A stretch of 8,582 nt of DNA from Candidatus Omnitrophota bacterium (GTDB taxonomy: Bacteria; Omnitrophota; Gorgyraeia; B26-G9): assembly GCA_023136735.1 (NCBI GenBank), contig JAGLQQ010000108.1:1-8582 (forward strand). The letters are read 5' to 3'. Numbering within the stretch: the stretch's first letter is position 1; every line of letters starts with the position of its first letter. Positions 1 to 6,696 of the stretch are shown one piece after another. The position numbers were made by a program, and so were the translations under genes. A model generated the notes under the pieces. That model was not told where the DNA came from. It saw only the letters and a program-made list of their open reading frames with translations, and did no database searches.

Positions 1-179
1 TTTAACTGTTCTTCTAAAACACAAGCCTGAGAATCCAAAAGCTGAATTACCTCAATCTGAGCAGCACTTATATCTAAAGCGGAAACCATATTTATAAAAG
101 AACGCAAAATAAAAACTATGCCTATAGATAAAATAGACACAGCTACCATGAGTTCAACTAAGCTAAATCCTTTTTTCAT
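1..179 (-). CDS. Type IV prepilin / type II pseudopilin, N-terminal fragment (GspI/PilV-like)
   Basis: The first 59 codons are visible; the gene runs off the window. It encodes a classic type III (prepilin) signal: MKKG^FSLVELMVAVSILSIG, with a short basic leader, glycine at -1, phenylalanine at +1 and glutamate at +5, then the hydrophobic alpha-1N helix to about residue 28. The product should be cut and N-methylated by a PilD/GspO-type peptidase and assembled by the PilB/PilC machine next door. The +5 glutamate argues against GspK. The following helix (ISAAQIEVIQLLDSQACVLEEQ) suits minor pseudopilins such as GspI/PilV, but the diagnostic C-terminus is missing. ATG 179 is set by the signal motif; no Shine-Dalgarno is visible. 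It lies after the terminator, so it may have its own promoter. Confidence 0.88.
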   Translation of the reverse strand, partial: MKKGFSLVELMVAVSILSIGIVFILRSFINMVSALDISAAQIEVIQLLDSQACVLEEQL

Positions 180-302
180 TGGCTAATTAATATGTTGGGC
201 GTGTTGCAACAGCCTCACCTTTAATTCTTTCGTGTTTAGGTTGAAAAAGCAACCGGCAAATTCCAACGTTTACCTTTCTCTAAACTAAATAAGAAAAACT
301 CT
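180..302 (-). other. Intergenic leader with nested inverted repeats, no recognised gene
   Basis: This stretch precedes the pseudopilin. Three dyads nest on the minus strand: outer GTTGG/CCAAC (263-267 with 194-198), hairpin GGTTG-CTTTTT-CAACC (239-254), and a GGC...GCC hairpin around the ten-base palindrome TGTTGCAACA (198-214, one bulged base). Arranged this way they could fold as a three-way junction. No tRNA, no riboswitch class I know and no clear sigma-70 promoter is seen. A purine-rich AAAGGTGAGG (215-224) lies too far (about 35 bases) from the pseudopilin ATG to serve it. It could be a structured leader, a small repeat remnant or chance. Confidence 0.35.
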
Positions 303-327
303 AATTAAAAACAGCACAACGTGCTGC
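303..327 (-). terminator. Probable intrinsic terminator of the F1/pilus transcript
   Basis: On the minus strand the sequence CAGCAC-GTT-GTGCTG forms a perfect six-base-pair stem (arms at 321-326 and 312-317), extendable by one G-U pair, with a three-base loop. It is followed directly by TTTTTAATT (T5 at 307-311). It lies about 28 bases after the PilO-like stop and before the pseudopilin. It would end the upstream transcript, at least partly, before the pseudopilin. Confidence 0.7.
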
Positions 328-354
328 AGCAGACAATATGGTAAAATATTCAGG

Positions 355-897
355 TTAATTAGGCACTGCTAAACTCACTACACCATCTACCCGCAATATA
401 CTTGCCTGCTTATTCATCTCAACCACTACTAATCTATCCAGCTTAATAAGAAATTTACTTTTTCTTACTTTATCTAAAAATTCAAGCATTTCTTCAAAGC
501 TTACCTCCAGCCGAAATTCCACACTATATTTTCTGTAATACTCAAATCCCCGGGGTTCATCATTCGGATTCAAATTTACAACTATACCCCCGGCAGCAGT
601 AACAATAGTTTCCACCTCTTTTAACAATTCGGCAACAATTTGATTTTCGTTTGCCGATCTATTTCCCAGATAAAGCTTACAAAATTCATACTCTTCTAAG
701 ATCTCGTCCTTTCTGCTTTGAATTCGCAAATTTCTTTTTAATCTCAGCTCTTCCCGCGTCATACGATCATGGCTGCCCTTAAACCTGCTTTGCACACCAG
801 GCAGAAAAAAACGGTCGAAAAACAAAGAGACAAGCACTCCTACTGTTATATAAATTAATAGGATTTCTTTTTTTTTTGGTTTTATTTTCTTTAGCAT
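355..897 (-). CDS. pilO: PilO/GspM-like inner-membrane protein of the pilus/secretion alignment complex
   Basis: A 180-residue bitopic protein. A lysine-rich cytoplasmic start (MLKKIKPKKKE) is followed by one membrane helix (about 11-28), a charged, probably coiled-coil stretch (about 43-78) and a C-terminal alpha/beta domain (about 85-178) with the pattern expected of PilO: a helix ending in AAGGIVVNLNP, then strands and EEMLEFLDKVRKSKFLIKLDRLVVV. Direct motif evidence is thin because PilO and GspM diverge strongly, so the assignment rests on topology, size and position directly after PilM-N. PilO is known to pair with PilN in the periplasm. The start region has an A10 run covering codons 7-10 (P-K-K-K-E), a possible site of slippage. 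A terminator begins about 28 bases after its stop. Confidence 0.72.
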   Translation of the reverse strand: MLKKIKPKKKEILLIYITVGVLVSLFFDRFFLPGVQSRFKGSHDRMTREELRLKRNLRIQSRKDEILEEYEFCKLYLGNRSANENQIVAELLKEVETIVTAAGGIVVNLNPNDEPRGFEYYRKYSVEFRLEVSFEEMLEFLDKVRKSKFLIKLDRLVVVEMNKQASILRVDGVVSLAVPN

Positions 898-904
898 TTT
901 TTTA
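895..904 (-). promoter_or_regulatory. Stop-start junction PilM/PilO-like without a Shine-Dalgarno
   Basis: The sequence TAAAAAAATG joins the PilM stop to the start of the next gene, identical to the PilC/PilM junction. The start choice is supported because the reading frame has no other early ATG before its membrane helix. Translational coupling is inferred. Confidence 0.6.
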
Positions 905-2311
905 AATTTCTAATAAAAACTCCAGTTCAAAATCAGTCGCGCTGCCATCCGTCACCTTCACTTTTCTCGTATAATTTGTCTGGACATTTTTAAAATTGCT
1001 CACTTTTTCCAACTGAGTTACCAGGCCAAAGATTTCAGACAATTGTATTGCCTGGCCGCGTAATATAATCTTATTCTCATCATCTATACTAATAAAATTA
1101 ATCGCTATTGTCTCAGATATACTCCTTTGCAATCGATAAATAACATAGAGCGGAACAGATCGTGTATTAATATAATCTTGCACGACTTTGTTTCTATTTA
1201 CTTTATGTAATATTCCTTCAGTATCTTTTTCTAAACGTTCTGAAAATTTCATTATTTCATTTAAATACAACTGTTTATTATGCTCCCTACCCAAAAATAT
1301 TAAAGTCAACAGCAAAAGAAAACAGGCAACAACACTACCTATTATAATCAGCCCTTTTGTCTTTTCTCTCATCGACTTTCTAAGCTGTAATTCCGGAAGC
1401 TCAAGCACTAATCTTCTGCTATTATCCGCGAAAATCATGTTTGAAACAGCCGTAAGTGAAGTTTCCTCCGAGATTTCTCTGCCTTTTTTTTTCCATACCT
1501 CTTCAGGTATCGGGCTGGGGACAATTGTTACCGGAATAGTCAATTCATCCTCAATTACTTTTTTCAATCCCTCCGCGACCTTTCCTGAGAGAAATATCTT
1601 CGTCGTTTTTTTTTCTACTTCTTCGCTATTAAACATCAACAACGTCTGTCTTGCCTCTCCCAAAAACTTTTTCAACCCCAACTCAGTATTAAGTTCTTTT
1701 ATTTTTATTGCTATATTGTGTGTAAACAAAAGATTTTCCGTATCAAAAATAATAAAATCAGTAAAAGTCGTATCAACATCCAGGATAAGACACAATTCTC
1801 CTTGTTTAATTTGGTTCCGATAAAGCTCAAGGACTCTCTGCCATATACCATAAGAGCTCAAAGTAACCCTGTCTACCAAAACCCCGTTCTTTTCCACTAC
1901 TTTTATCTGTTTTCTGATAAGTTCATTCTGAACTATTGCCAATACTATTCGAGTGTACTCCATTGTATCTTTACCCGAAAGACGATAACTAAAAGTAACT
2001 TCCTCCTTTTTATACGGAACAATCCTGCTTACAGATAAGTTAATCATTTTTGTAATTTCTTCCGGCAACTCTGAAGGCAGATGCAAATTTCGGGCTGTAA
2101 CAAAGTTTCTCGGTAAACACAATTCTACGGTTAGAGGTTTATATTTATTAGCGCTAAAAAAACGGCCGATAGCAGCCTGAATATCATTACTGTTAAGCGT
2201 CAAAATCGACACCGTCAGACAATTAACAATTCTTGATTGTCTACCGGTGCGCTTAGCAGCAACAATTTTTAAATATTCTTCTCCTATTTCAATGGAAATT
2301 ATAACTTTCAT
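902..2311 (-). CDS. pilM: PilM-PilN fusion protein (GspL-like), pilus/secretion alignment subcomplex
   Basis: This protein links the cytoplasmic motor to the periplasmic part of the machine. Residues 1 to about 295 are a PilM-type actin-like domain, with phosphate motifs IISIEIGEEYLKIV (4-17) and CLILDVDTTFTDFIIFD (174-190). A linker LPELQLRK (305-312) resembles the start of PilN. One membrane helix (320-340) and a periplasmic part of about 125 residues follow; its tail (INFISIDDENKIILRGQA, then a short helix and strand) looks like the PilN ferredoxin-like domain. Separate PilM has about 350 residues and no membrane helix, while PilN has about 200, so 469 residues suits a fusion. GspL of type II secretion has the same topology and is the main alternative. 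It starts four bases after PilC and ends four before the PilO-like gene. Two A9 runs lie inside the coding strand. Confidence 0.82.
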   Translation of the reverse strand: MKVIISIEIGEEYLKIVAAKRTGRQSRIVNCLTVSILTLNSNDIQAAIGRFFSANKYKPLTVELCLPRNFVTARNLHLPSELPEEITKMINLSVSRIVPYKKEEVTFSYRLSGKDTMEYTRIVLAIVQNELIRKQIKVVEKNGVLVDRVTLSSYGIWQRVLELYRNQIKQGELCLILDVDTTFTDFIIFDTENLLFTHNIAIKIKELNTELGLKKFLGEARQTLLMFNSEEVEKKTTKIFLSGKVAEGLKKVIEDELTIPVTIVPSPIPEEVWKKKGREISEETSLTAVSNMIFADNSRRLVLELPELQLRKSMREKTKGLIIIGSVVACFLLLLTLIFLGREHNKQLYLNEIMKFSERLEKDTEGILHKVNRNKVVQDYINTRSVPLYVIYRLQRSISETIAINFISIDDENKIILRGQAIQLSEIFGLVTQLEKVSNFKNVQTNYTRKVKVTDGSATDFELEFLLEI

Positions 2312-2318
2312 TTTTTTA
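2309..2318 (-). promoter_or_regulatory. Stop-start junction PilC/PilM without a Shine-Dalgarno
   Basis: The PilC stop and PilM start are joined as TAAAAAAATG, leaving a spacer of four A residues and no purine-rich G-containing ribosome site in the preceding bases. PilM translation is therefore probably coupled to termination of PilC. The same ten bases recur at the next junction. Confidence 0.6.
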
Positions 2319-3545
2319 ATTTGCGATTTGAGACATCTGAAATGTCGGAATTAAAATAGCTAATACAATAGTTCCCATGATTACTCCTAAAAAAAGAATA
2401 AGCACCGGCTCAACCAGAGAACTTACAAGCGCGACATCAGAATCAACCTGATTAGAGTACGAAAGAGTTATTTCCTCGAGTACTTCCGTAAGCCTGCCTG
2501 ACTCTTCGCCAACAGCAAGCATTTTTGTGAAGAAATTCGGCAAGCTGGTTAAAGCTTCCATGCTTGTTGATAACCTTTGGCCTGAAGCAACCTGCTGACA
2601 AACCTCAACCAATTCTCCTTTTAACACATCATCCTCTAATCCCGGCACAACTACCTCCAACGCCTTTAATGCCGGCACTTTGCTCTTTACAAGCAAAAAC
2701 AGGGAATGAGAGAAATTTGTCAAATCCTGATTTTTAATTATTCTGCTTATAATCGGAACCTTTGTTTTGAAAACTCTGATAATTCTTTTCATCAACAAAC
2801 TCTCTCGTTTATAATAAAGAAAAACAGCAGACATAACTACACCCATTAGTCCGATTAATCGGCTGCTATTAGAAAGACTGCTGATATTTAAAATGATTTT
2901 TGTTATCAGCGGCAACTCCACGTTAGAATTATCGAAAATAGGACGAAGTTGTGGAATAACAAAATTCATGAGGATAAAAATGCTCACTATTCCCACGAAT
3001 AACAACAAACCCGGATAAGCCAGCGCGAGAAGCACCTTTTGCTTTAAAGCCTCCTGCTTGGTTATAAAATCACTTATCTGTTCTAATGCCGCGTCTAATT
3101 CGCCGCTTGTTTCACCGGCCTTGATTACATTAATATAAAAATTAGAAAAAATTTTAGGAAAATACGTAAGCGATTCTGAAAAAACCTTGCCTTCTTTGGT
3201 GAAATTATATATCTCTAAAATTATTCCTTGAAAAGCAGGATCTTCTGTCTGTTCATGAATGATCTTCAAAGCATGAAGCAATTCAACCTTAGCCCGGACA
3301 AGCGTTGTTAATTTTTGGGTAAAAACAACAATTTGGCGCGAGGTAATTCTTTTGCTTAAAAAAAATTTCTTTTTCCCAACCAAAGCAGTTTTTTGATTAG
3401 ATATCCGGGGGCCAACCGCTTCAATAGAAACAGGGAATAATCCTTTTTCCGTCAATTTGCTTAATGCTTCCTGCTGGTTTTCAGCGATAATTGTCCCGTT
3501 CTCTACTTCGCCTAACCCCTTTTTTGCCTTATAACTAAATTCCAT
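2316..3545 (-). CDS. pilC: Type IV pilus / type II secretion inner-membrane platform protein PilC (GspF)
   Basis: This is the polytopic platform protein through which PilB is thought to drive (pseudo)pilin extraction. At 409 residues it is typical. It starts with the family N-terminus (MEFSYKAKKGLGE) and has two T2SSF repeats, at about 70-195 and 275-400. Each carries the family motif: AGETSGEL at 143-150 and VGEESGRL at 345-352. Three membrane segments are visible, at about 172-197, 229-245 and 373-400. ATG 3545 fits the family N-terminus; a nearer upstream ATG is out of frame, and no strong ribosome site is seen. The gap of 61 bases to PilB is the largest inside the cluster, and the stop lies four bases before PilM. 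Nothing in it looks degenerate. GspF is an equally valid name. Confidence 0.95.
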   Translation of the reverse strand: MEFSYKAKKGLGEVENGTIIAENQQEALSKLTEKGLFPVSIEAVGPRISNQKTALVGKKKFFLSKRITSRQIVVFTQKLTTLVRAKVELLHALKIIHEQTEDPAFQGIILEIYNFTKEGKVFSESLTYFPKIFSNFYINVIKAGETSGELDAALEQISDFITKQEALKQKVLLALAYPGLLLFVGIVSIFILMNFVIPQLRPIFDNSNVELPLITKIILNISSLSNSSRLIGLMGVVMSAVFLYYKRESLLMKRIIRVFKTKVPIISRIIKNQDLTNFSHSLFLLVKSKVPALKALEVVVPGLEDDVLKGELVEVCQQVASGQRLSTSMEALTSLPNFFTKMLAVGEESGRLTEVLEEITLSYSNQVDSDVALVSSLVEPVLILFLGVIMGTIVLAILIPTFQMSQIAN

Positions 3546-3606
3546 TTCGACCCATTATCTTTTATAATTACCTTAAATTTCAAACATCAGTTTTCTATTC
3601 GCGTTT

Positions 3607-5271
3607 CTAGTCTTTCAATTCTACAACCTGCATTAATTCTTCAGGGGTAGTCAGCCCCATTTTTACTTTTTCCAATCCTATATCTTTCAAGCTCTTAAAT
3701 CCTAATTCCCTTGCCTTCTGCTTTATACAAGCAGCGGAGGCCTTTGCTAAAACAAGCTCCTGTATCTCCGGCGTCATAGGATATATCTCATAAATCACCG
3801 TTCTGCCGCGATATCCGAGATTATTGCATTCAGGACAGCCCCTTCCATAATAGACATCCATTGATTTAAAAACATCCGCGAGATTATCCTTATCGTTCCT
3901 TTTTTCCTTACACGCCGGGCAAATCATCCTTACTAATCTTTGAGCGATAAACGCGTTAACAGAAGAAGTAACCAGATACGGCTGTATCCCAACATCCATA
4001 AGTCTTGCCGCGCCGCTCGCCGCGTCATTTGTGTGCAAAGTAGAAAAAATAAGATGGCCGGTAAGAGCCGTACGTATAGCAAGCTCCGCTGTTTCTAAAT
4101 CACGAACCTCCCCCACCATCATTATATCCGGATCATGCCGAAGGATACTCCTTAACGCCTGAGAAAATGTAAATCCGATCCTTGGATTAATCTGAATCTG
4201 CATAACCCCGTTAAGTTCATATTCGACGGGGTCTTCAATCGTAATAATCTTCACCTTATCCTTATTTATTATATTCAAACAAGAATATAAAGTAGTTGTC
4301 TTTCCACTGCCTGTCGGCCCGGTAAGAAAAATAATCCCATGAGGTTTTTTCATAATAATTTCAAGCTCTTTTAAATCATGAGGGAAAAACCCCAGCGTTT
4401 CCAAATTCAGTAAAAACCGCACAGGTAATACCCTGATCACCACCCCCTCCCCGGCTATTGAAGGAATAATCGAGATTCTCAAATCCACCTGATTATTCTG
4501 GATTTTAACAATAAACCTACCGTCTTGGGGCAGGCGTTTTTCAACAACATTCAGATTGGAAAGAATTTTTATTCTCGACACTATTGCCTGATGCAGATGC
4601 CTGATCTGTTCTGAAACATTCATATCATAAAGCATACCGTCGATACGATACCTTACTCTTACCTTTTCCCGGTAAGGTTCAATATGAATATCCGTAGCCC
4701 GCGCGGAAATTGCTTCTGAGAGTATTTGATTAACCAATGTAATTACCGAAGAAGCCTCAGCGGTTTTCCCAACATCCTCAATTTCTTCAACCTGAGTTTT
4801 TTTCTCTGCCGGACTCTTGGCTAAAATATCTTCGACTGTTTTCGCGCCAAGCCCATAATACTTACGCATAGCCGCGAGTATTTCTTCCTCGGTTGCCAGT
4901 ATCCTTTCAATATCATAGCCTAAATGCAGCCTTAAATCCTCAATGAACCAAATCGCCATCGGCTCAGAAACAGCGATAGTTATCTTTGTACCCTGTTTAA
5001 TAAGCGGCATTATCTTATAATGACTGACAAATTTTACCGGCACAGCATCAATCACATCCTGAGAGATATTCATATCTTTCAAGCTCCGATAAAAAGGTAT
5101 CCCCAACTGTTCTCCCAACACCTCCAAAAGCTGCTCCTGAGTAACCAATTCAAGGCTCAAAAGAACCTTTCCGATAACCTGTCCAGTTTTTTTAGATTCT
5201 TTAAGCGCCTCATCAAATTGTTCACTGCTTAACAATCCTTTTTGAATTAATATTTCCCCAATTTTTGCCAT
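3607..5271 (-). CDS. pilB: Type IV pilus / type II secretion assembly ATPase PilB (GspE)
   Basis: This cytoplasmic hexameric ATPase drives pilin or pseudopilin assembly through the PilC platform. It has 554 residues, the usual size. An N-terminal MshEN/GspE-N domain (about 1-140, starting MAKIGEILIQKGLL) is followed by a charged linker (about 150-170). The ATPase core then shows DIHIEP (194-199), RYRIDG (207-212), Walker A GPTGSGKT (318-325), Asp box ITIEDPVEYE (343-352), Walker B with MMVGEVRD (384-391) and His box STLHTND (410-416). A zinc-binding tetracysteine of two CxxC pairs lies at 451/454 and 479/482, as expected for extension ATPases and not for the retraction ATPase PilT. All key residues are intact. 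ATG 5271 gives the canonical N-terminus; the upstream CGGGATATTAAG is at best a weak ribosome site. It lies 27 bases after F1 beta and 61 before PilC. PilB and GspE cannot be separated by motif alone. Confidence 0.95.
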   Translation of the reverse strand: MAKIGEILIQKGLLSSEQFDEALKESKKTGQVIGKVLLSLELVTQEQLLEVLGEQLGIPFYRSLKDMNISQDVIDAVPVKFVSHYKIMPLIKQGTKITIAVSEPMAIWFIEDLRLHLGYDIERILATEEEILAAMRKYYGLGAKTVEDILAKSPAEKKTQVEEIEDVGKTAEASSVITLVNQILSEAISARATDIHIEPYREKVRVRYRIDGMLYDMNVSEQIRHLHQAIVSRIKILSNLNVVEKRLPQDGRFIVKIQNNQVDLRISIIPSIAGEGVVIRVLPVRFLLNLETLGFFPHDLKELEIIMKKPHGIIFLTGPTGSGKTTTLYSCLNIINKDKVKIITIEDPVEYELNGVMQIQINPRIGFTFSQALRSILRHDPDIMMVGEVRDLETAELAIRTALTGHLIFSTLHTNDAASGAARLMDVGIQPYLVTSSVNAFIAQRLVRMICPACKEKRNDKDNLADVFKSMDVYYGRGCPECNNLGYRGRTVIYEIYPMTPEIQELVLAKASAACIKQKARELGFKSLKDIGLEKVKMGLTTPEELMQVVELKD

Positions 5272-5298
5272 CTTAATATCCCGGTTAATTAGTTAACA

Positions 5299-6693
5299 CT
5301 ACCTGTTTATTTCTTCGATTGAACCAATCATATAGAATTTTTCTTCCTCGACCTCATCCATTCTACCGGAAAGAATATTCCGGCACCCGGCCAAAGTATC
5401 CTCCAGCGTAACATAACTGCCTTTTTTGCCGGTATAAAGTTCTACTGTAAAAAACGGCTGGGTTAAAAAATTCTGTAATTTTGCCGCTCGTTCAAATATA
5501 ACCCGCTCATCTCTAGACAATTCCGCTTTTCCAATAATCGCTACAATCCGCTGCAATTCATCATAACGCTGAAAATATTTCAACACCTGCTGGGCAATCG
5601 AATAATGCGTGTCTCCGATAATCTCCGAGGAAATAAACCCGGACGAAGACTCCAAAGGATTTATTGCCGGATACAATCCTCTTTGAACATGATCCCTGGA
5701 CAATACCATTATCGAATCCAAATGGCTGAATATCGTAACTACCGCGGGGTCAGTCAAATCATCTGCCGGCACATATACCGCTTCGATTGCCGTTACACTG
5801 CCTGCTTCTGCTCTGGATGAAATACGTTCATGCAATCCGCTTATCTCACTGGTTAGAGTCGGCTGATATCCGGTTTCAGAAGGTATTTGCCCTAAAAGCG
5901 CCGAGACCTCACTTCCAGCCTGGGCAAAACGAAAAACATTATCCATGAAAAAAATAACGTCTTTGCCATTATTTCTTAAACACTCGGCAATAGTGATTGA
6001 AGTATGCGCGCTCTCAAACCTTGCTCCCGGAGATTCATTCATCTGACCGAATACAAGTATCGAATTTTTAAGTAAGTCAGTTCTCAAAAATTCATAATAG
6101 AGTTCATTACCTTCCCTTATTCTTTCCCCTACACCGCTAAAAACACACGCCCCTTTTTGTTTACGAACCACATTATGAATAACTTCCAGGATTAAAATAG
6201 TTTTTCCTAAAGCAGCCCCTCCGATTATTCCGGTTTTAGAACCTTTAACTAAAGGAAAAAGCAGGTCGATCAATTTTATGCCTGTTTCCATAATTTCATA
6301 TTTCAAGCGCGCGTCGTCTTTTACATTTACTTTATTGCTTAACACCGGCCTATGAACAGGAAAATATTTATCCGCTTGGATAGGCCCTTTTCCATCAATA
6401 GGCTCTCCAAGTACATTTAACACCCGTCCAAACAATTTTTCCGCGTCCGGAACACTAAGCACTTCTCCTTTTTCAACTACCAAAGTATTTCTTTGAAGCC
6501 CCTGAGTAGAAGTAAGCGCGATACAACGGCAGATACTATTTTCCTGATGTCCAACAACCTCTAAAATTATCTTTTCAGAATTAAAATTTTTGGTAATAAG
6601 AAGTTCATGAATCCCGCGCAGGAATTTATCATCCGAAAACTGCACATCCACAATCGGGCCATACACCCCAACCACTCTTCCGCTACTATCCAT
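5299..6693 (-). CDS. atpD: F1-type ATPase beta-like (catalytic) subunit, divergent
   Basis: Beta holds the catalytic ATP sites of F1. At 464 residues it is full length. The N-terminal barrel begins GRVVGVYGPIVDVQF. The P-loop GGAALGKT (158-165) replaces the near-invariant GGAGVGKT but keeps the GKT. The catalytic GER (E190, R191), Walker B FFMDN (D251), QAGSEVSALLGQIPSETGYQPTL (258-280) and adenine-site tyrosine (Y341) are present, so ATP hydrolysis is plausible. Altered regions: DPLDSTSR reads NPLESSSG (345-352), and the DELSEED lever reads AELSRDE (390-396). It follows gamma by three bases. No epsilon gene follows; PilB starts 27 bases downstream. It is clearly F1 beta rather than FliI or a V-type subunit because of the SALLGQIPSETGYQPTL block. 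Whether it belongs to the cell's main ATP synthase or to a second F1-like complex cannot be settled here. Confidence 0.93.
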   Translation of the reverse strand: MDSSGRVVGVYGPIVDVQFSDDKFLRGIHELLITKNFNSEKIILEVVGHQENSICRCIALTSTQGLQRNTLVVEKGEVLSVPDAEKLFGRVLNVLGEPIDGKGPIQADKYFPVHRPVLSNKVNVKDDARLKYEIMETGIKLIDLLFPLVKGSKTGIIGGAALGKTILILEVIHNVVRKQKGACVFSGVGERIREGNELYYEFLRTDLLKNSILVFGQMNESPGARFESAHTSITIAECLRNNGKDVIFFMDNVFRFAQAGSEVSALLGQIPSETGYQPTLTSEISGLHERISSRAEAGSVTAIEAVYVPADDLTDPAVVTIFSHLDSIMVLSRDHVQRGLYPAINPLESSSGFISSEIIGDTHYSIAQQVLKYFQRYDELQRIVAIIGKAELSRDERVIFERAAKLQNFLTQPFFTVELYTGKKGSYVTLEDTLAGCRNILSGRMDEVEEEKFYMIGSIEEINR

Positions 6694-6696
6694 AAT

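Noticed and set aside
183..266. 27-codon minus-strand frame starting at TTG 266 with an AGAAAGG sequence six bases upstream
   Set aside because: The start is non-ATG, the peptide is short and unlike anything I know, and the same bases form the inverted repeats. It cannot be supported without conservation data.
194..267. Possible integron attC site, because of GTTGGGC and a distal CCAAC
   Set aside because: The box order is the reverse of attC (which has RYYYAAC first and GTTRRRY last), the distal box has a mismatch, and there is no integrase or cassette context.
180..302. Cyclic-di-GMP (GEMM) riboswitch, tempting before a pilin gene
   Set aside because: The conserved GEMM core and its GAAA tetraloop-receptor arrangement are not present; only generic hairpins are seen.
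1188..1823. Plus-strand open frame of 211 codons opposite PilM
   Set aside because: It is fully antisense to a strongly supported gene; the translation is low-complexity in Ser/Phe/Ile, as expected for the shadow of an AT-rich frame, and has no recognisable domain.
3554..3583. Internal promoter for PilC: TTGAAA, 18-base spacer, GATAAT on the minus strand
   Set aside because: The match is fair, but transcription would begin right at the ATG, giving a leaderless message, and such matches are expected by chance in AT-rich gaps.
5284..5297. Small inverted repeat GTTAA-TTAG-TTAAC between F1 beta and PilB
   Set aside because: The stem is short and AT-rich, with no T-tract in the transcript direction, so it is not a credible terminator.
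5299..6693. Flagellar or type III secretion ATPase (FliI/SctN) as identity of the beta-like gene
   Set aside because: The long QAGSEVSALLGQIPSETGYQPTL block, the GYQPTL end and the neighbouring alpha and gamma genes are specific to F1.
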